A stretch of DNA of 6,892 nucleotides, from NCBI GenBank assembly GCA_020725805.1, contig DYEF01000101.1, forward strand, positions 1 through 6,892. Reading direction: 5' to 3'. Position numbers and translations under genes: made by a program. Under the pieces are notes generated by a model. The model did no database searches, was not told where the DNA came from, and was given only the letters and a program-made list of their open reading frames with translations. The DNA comes from Bdellovibrio sp. (GTDB lineage Bacteria; Myxococcota; SpSt-1050). Positions 5,480-6,892 of this stretch are shown piece by piece; within the stretch, counting starts at the first letter, position 1; every line of letters starts with the position of its first letter.

Positions 5480-6566
5480 ATACATTGAATCTGATGCGTA
5501 TTATATCTCCGTCCTGTACGACATAGTCTCTTCCAACAATAAGTATTCTTCCCTTTTTTGCCGCACCTTCCTCCCCGTGACAATCCATAAAATCGTAGTA
5601 ATGAATTACCTCTCCTTTGATAAATCCCTTTGCCATATCCGAATGTATCTTTGCTGCCGCATCAATAATTTTGCTGCCGGCTCTTATGGACCATGCCCTT
5701 GTTTCGGTACCGACTACTGTATAGAATGTCAGAAGGTCAAGAATTTCATAACCTGTTTTGATGATCTTCGATAGTGCACTTTCCTCGAATCCTGCCTCAC
5801 GCAACATCTGAATCTTTTCCTTTTCGTCAAACTCGAGAAGGTCGGCCTCAAACCTGCATGCGATTTTTACATATTTTGCGTTATTACGGCTTATGAAGTT
5901 TTCGAATGAAGATATAACCGACTGATTCTGTTTTGAATCCGAAATATTCAGCACATAAAACATTGGTTTGATAGTTAAAAGAAAGGACTGCCGGGCATAT
6001 TGTTTTATCTCTTTCGGAAGTTTCGAATCTGCAAGAAGGATTCCTTCGCTGAGGCACTTTTCTATCTCATTAAGCATCTCCATTTCGTGAGTGGCCTCTT
6101 TCTCACCGGTTTTAGCGGCATTCCTGACTTTCTCGATTCTGCGGTTTATTGTTTCAAGGTCTGCGAGTATAAGTTCGGTATTGATTATTTCGGCATCTCT
6201 TACCGGATCGGTATCAGGATTTACATTTACTATTCTGTCATCTTCAAAACCTCTTACAATGTGACATATGGCATCGACTTCTCTGATGTGGGAGAGAAAT
6301 TTATTGCCGAGACCTTCTCCCTTTGAGGCCCCTTTTACAAGTCCGGCAATATCTACAAATTCAAGTGTGTTATATGTGATTTTTTCGGGTTTCAGTAATC
6401 TGGTAATATTCTTCAGCCTTTCATCAGGGACAGTTACAATCCCTACGTTTGGTTCTACCGTGCAAAACGGATAATTTTCTGCCGGTACATTGCTTTTGGT
6501 AAGGGCATTGAACAGAGTCGATTTTCCCACATTTGGCAATCCTACTATTCCGCATCTGAAACCCAT
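5478..6566 (-). CDS. ychF: Obg-family ribosome-associated ATPase YchF (bacterial OLA1)
   Basis: YchF is a universally conserved P-loop ATPase of the Obg group that binds ribosomes and affects translation initiation and oxidative-stress responses. At 362 residues it matches E. coli YchF (363). It starts with the family's M-G-F-x-C-G-I-V-G. Walker A is G-L-P-N-V-G-K-S (9-16), the G2 region F-C-T-V-E-P-N is at 34-40, and G3 is D-I-A-G-L-V-K-G-A-S (72-81). A helical insertion covers about 130-195. G4 reads N-I-S-D (207-210), where YchF usually has N-x-x-E, the feature credited with its ATP preference. The TGS domain fills about 278-362 and ends F-N-V. Aligned without gaps to E. coli, position 114 is Asn (codon 6227-6225) where E. 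coli has the His implicated in hydrolysis. It is the first gene of the operon with rph and pilZ-dnaK, and has its own promoter and strong Shine-Dalgarno sequence. Confidence 0.97.
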   Translation of the reverse strand: MGFRCGIVGLPNVGKSTLFNALTKSNVPAENYPFCTVEPNVGIVTVPDERLKNITRLLKPEKITYNTLEFVDIAGLVKGASKGEGLGNKFLSHIREVDAICHIVRGFEDDRIVNVNPDTDPVRDAEIINTELILADLETINRRIEKVRNAAKTGEKEATHEMEMLNEIEKCLSEGILLADSKLPKEIKQYARQSFLLTIKPMFYVLNISDSKQNQSVISSFENFISRNNAKYVKIACRFEADLLEFDEKEKIQMLREAGFEESALSKIIKTGYEILDLLTFYTVVGTETRAWSIRAGSKIIDAAAKIHSDMAKGFIKGEVIHYYDFMDCHGEEGAAKKGRILIVGRDYVVQDGDIIRIRFNV

Positions 6567-6572
6567 ACATTT

Positions 6573-6578
6573 CTCCTC
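6573..6578 (-). promoter_or_regulatory. ychF ribosome binding site
   Basis: GAGGAG on the minus strand lies six bases before the ATG at 6566-6564. A second ATG at 6570-6568 is out of frame and too close to the site, so 6566 is the start; it also gives the conserved family N-terminus. Confidence 0.8.
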
Positions 6579-6586
6579 AGAAATAT

Positions 6587-6615
6587 TTAATACGAAATAT
6601 ATTACATTTTTTCAA
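6587..6615 (-). promoter_or_regulatory. Candidate sigma70-type promoter of the ychF-rph-pilZ-dnaK operon
   Basis: On the minus strand a -35-like TTGAAA (6615-6610) is separated by exactly 17 bases from a -10-like TATTAA (6592-6587). Transcription would start near 6580, giving a leader of only about 14 bases that is mostly ribosome binding site. Spacing and position are good, but the surrounding DNA is very AT-rich, so a chance match is possible. Confidence 0.45.
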
Positions 6616-6652
6616 TATCTTTTTATTAACTACTAACTATTAAAAAACTTTG

Positions 6653-6757
6653 AATATTGTAAGAATCAGAAAGCTTGATAAAATTTTTATGAAAGTTGTA
6701 TTTCTGAGACTGAATTTATATAAGTAAATTGATGTCGAAAACCTGATTCTGAATATT
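6653..6757. repeat. Spaced inverted repeat in the operon upstream region
   Basis: The left arm AATATTGTAAGAATCAG (6653-6669) and the right arm CTGATTCTGAATATT (6743-6757) are reverse complements apart from two extra bases in the left arm, and are separated by 73 bases. Nested within are TCAGAAA (6666-6672) against TTTCTGA (6701-6707). Sites of this sort can be paired operator half-sites or remnants of an insertion; neither can be shown here, and AT-rich DNA yields such arms easily. Confidence 0.4.
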
Positions 6758-6847
6758 TTGTTAGCCTTTTATGTTTTGTATGTTTTTGTACCTGTATTTA
6801 TGAAAGGTGGGTTGTCCTCCATATTTTTTTGTGGTCAAATGCCACAT

Positions 6848-6889
6848 TCATTTATTAGAGGTCAACGATGGTCGTTGCCTCATTTATTA
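6848..6889. repeat. 10-bp direct repeats flanking a strong hairpin
   Basis: TCATTTATTA occurs at 6848-6857 and again at 6880-6889. Between them GAGG-T-CAACGA (6858-6868) pairs with TCGTTGCCTC (6872-6881) to give a 10-bp stem with one bulged T and a TGG loop. Neither strand has a T-run after the stem, so it is not a standard intrinsic terminator. Hairpin plus flanking direct repeats is the form of a small palindromic or mobile element, a repeat-array unit, or a recombination site. The window ends three bases further on. Confidence 0.5.
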
Positions 6890-6892
6890 ACA

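Larger units (their letters stand above)
6567..6892. other. AT-rich intergenic region upstream of the operon
   Basis: No coding frame with a convincing start, ribosome binding site and family resemblance is visible on either strand. The region carries the operon promoter, a spaced inverted repeat (6653-6757) and, at the right edge, a hairpin between direct repeats (6848-6889). Very high A+T next to coding DNA of ordinary composition fits a regulatory or insertion-prone stretch. Confidence 0.6.

Noticed and set aside
6830-6846. TGTGG/CCACA stem next to a run of seven Ts, considered as a terminator.
   Set aside because: The Ts precede the stem on the plus strand and become As after it on the minus strand, so it is not in terminator order on either strand.
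6764-6850. A 28-codon minus-strand frame beginning Met-Trp-His in the right flank.
   Set aside because: No Shine-Dalgarno sequence, very short, no family resemblance.
6800-6892. Plus-strand frame from ATG 6800 running off the right edge.
   Set aside because: No ribosome binding site. The frame is open because the DNA is T-rich, and it runs through the hairpin. No recognisable protein.

Overview
The window is bacterial, moderately AT-rich DNA with four genes seen in full or nearly so, plus the first codons of a fifth at the left edge. The mix suggests a Gram-negative bacterium of the former Deltaproteobacteria, Nitrospirota or a related candidate phylum. The basis is a PilZ domain of the type expanded in myxobacteria and Geobacter-like bacteria, a secreted papain-family protease with bacterial surface-type repeats, and an IS200-like transposase start typical of those groups. 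This placement is an inference; no rRNA or phylogenetic marker was compared.

Layout. Positions 1-67 (minus strand) hold the N-terminus of an IS200/REP-associated (Y1, HUH) transposase. Divergent from it, 252-2447 (plus) encodes a secreted C1A cysteine protease: signal peptide, short inhibitory propeptide, complete Gln/Cys/His/Asn catalytic set, then a long tail of InlB/'bacterial repeat' beta modules. Its leader carries a plausible sigma70-type promoter and a perfect 6-bp hairpin abutting the ribosome binding site. A short convergent gap (2448-2688) separates it from a three-gene minus-strand operon read ychF (6566-5478), rph (5468-4761), pilZ-dnaK (4752-2689), with gaps of only 9 and 8 bases. 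Positions 6567-6892 are non-coding and very AT-rich. They hold a good promoter for the operon, a dispersed inverted repeat, and at the right edge a strong hairpin between 10-bp direct repeats.

The most interesting object is the last gene of the operon. It is a single polypeptide joining an N-terminal PilZ domain, with both canonical c-di-GMP-binding motifs intact, to an Hsp70/DnaK ATPase plus beta substrate-binding domain. The helical lid of DnaK is missing and is replaced by a short charged linker and a terminal amphipathic segment. It looks like a chaperone whose activity or location could be set by cyclic di-GMP, co-expressed with a ribosome-associated ATPase (YchF) and an RNA 3'-end exonuclease (RNase PH). 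YchF itself has Asn where E. coli YchF has His114, and Asp in place of Glu in the nucleotide-specificity NxxE motif.

How the genes work together: the operon links translation and stress (YchF), tRNA/rRNA 3'-end trimming (RNase PH) and protein folding (Hsp70), with a possible second-messenger input. The protease and transposase are independent neighbours.
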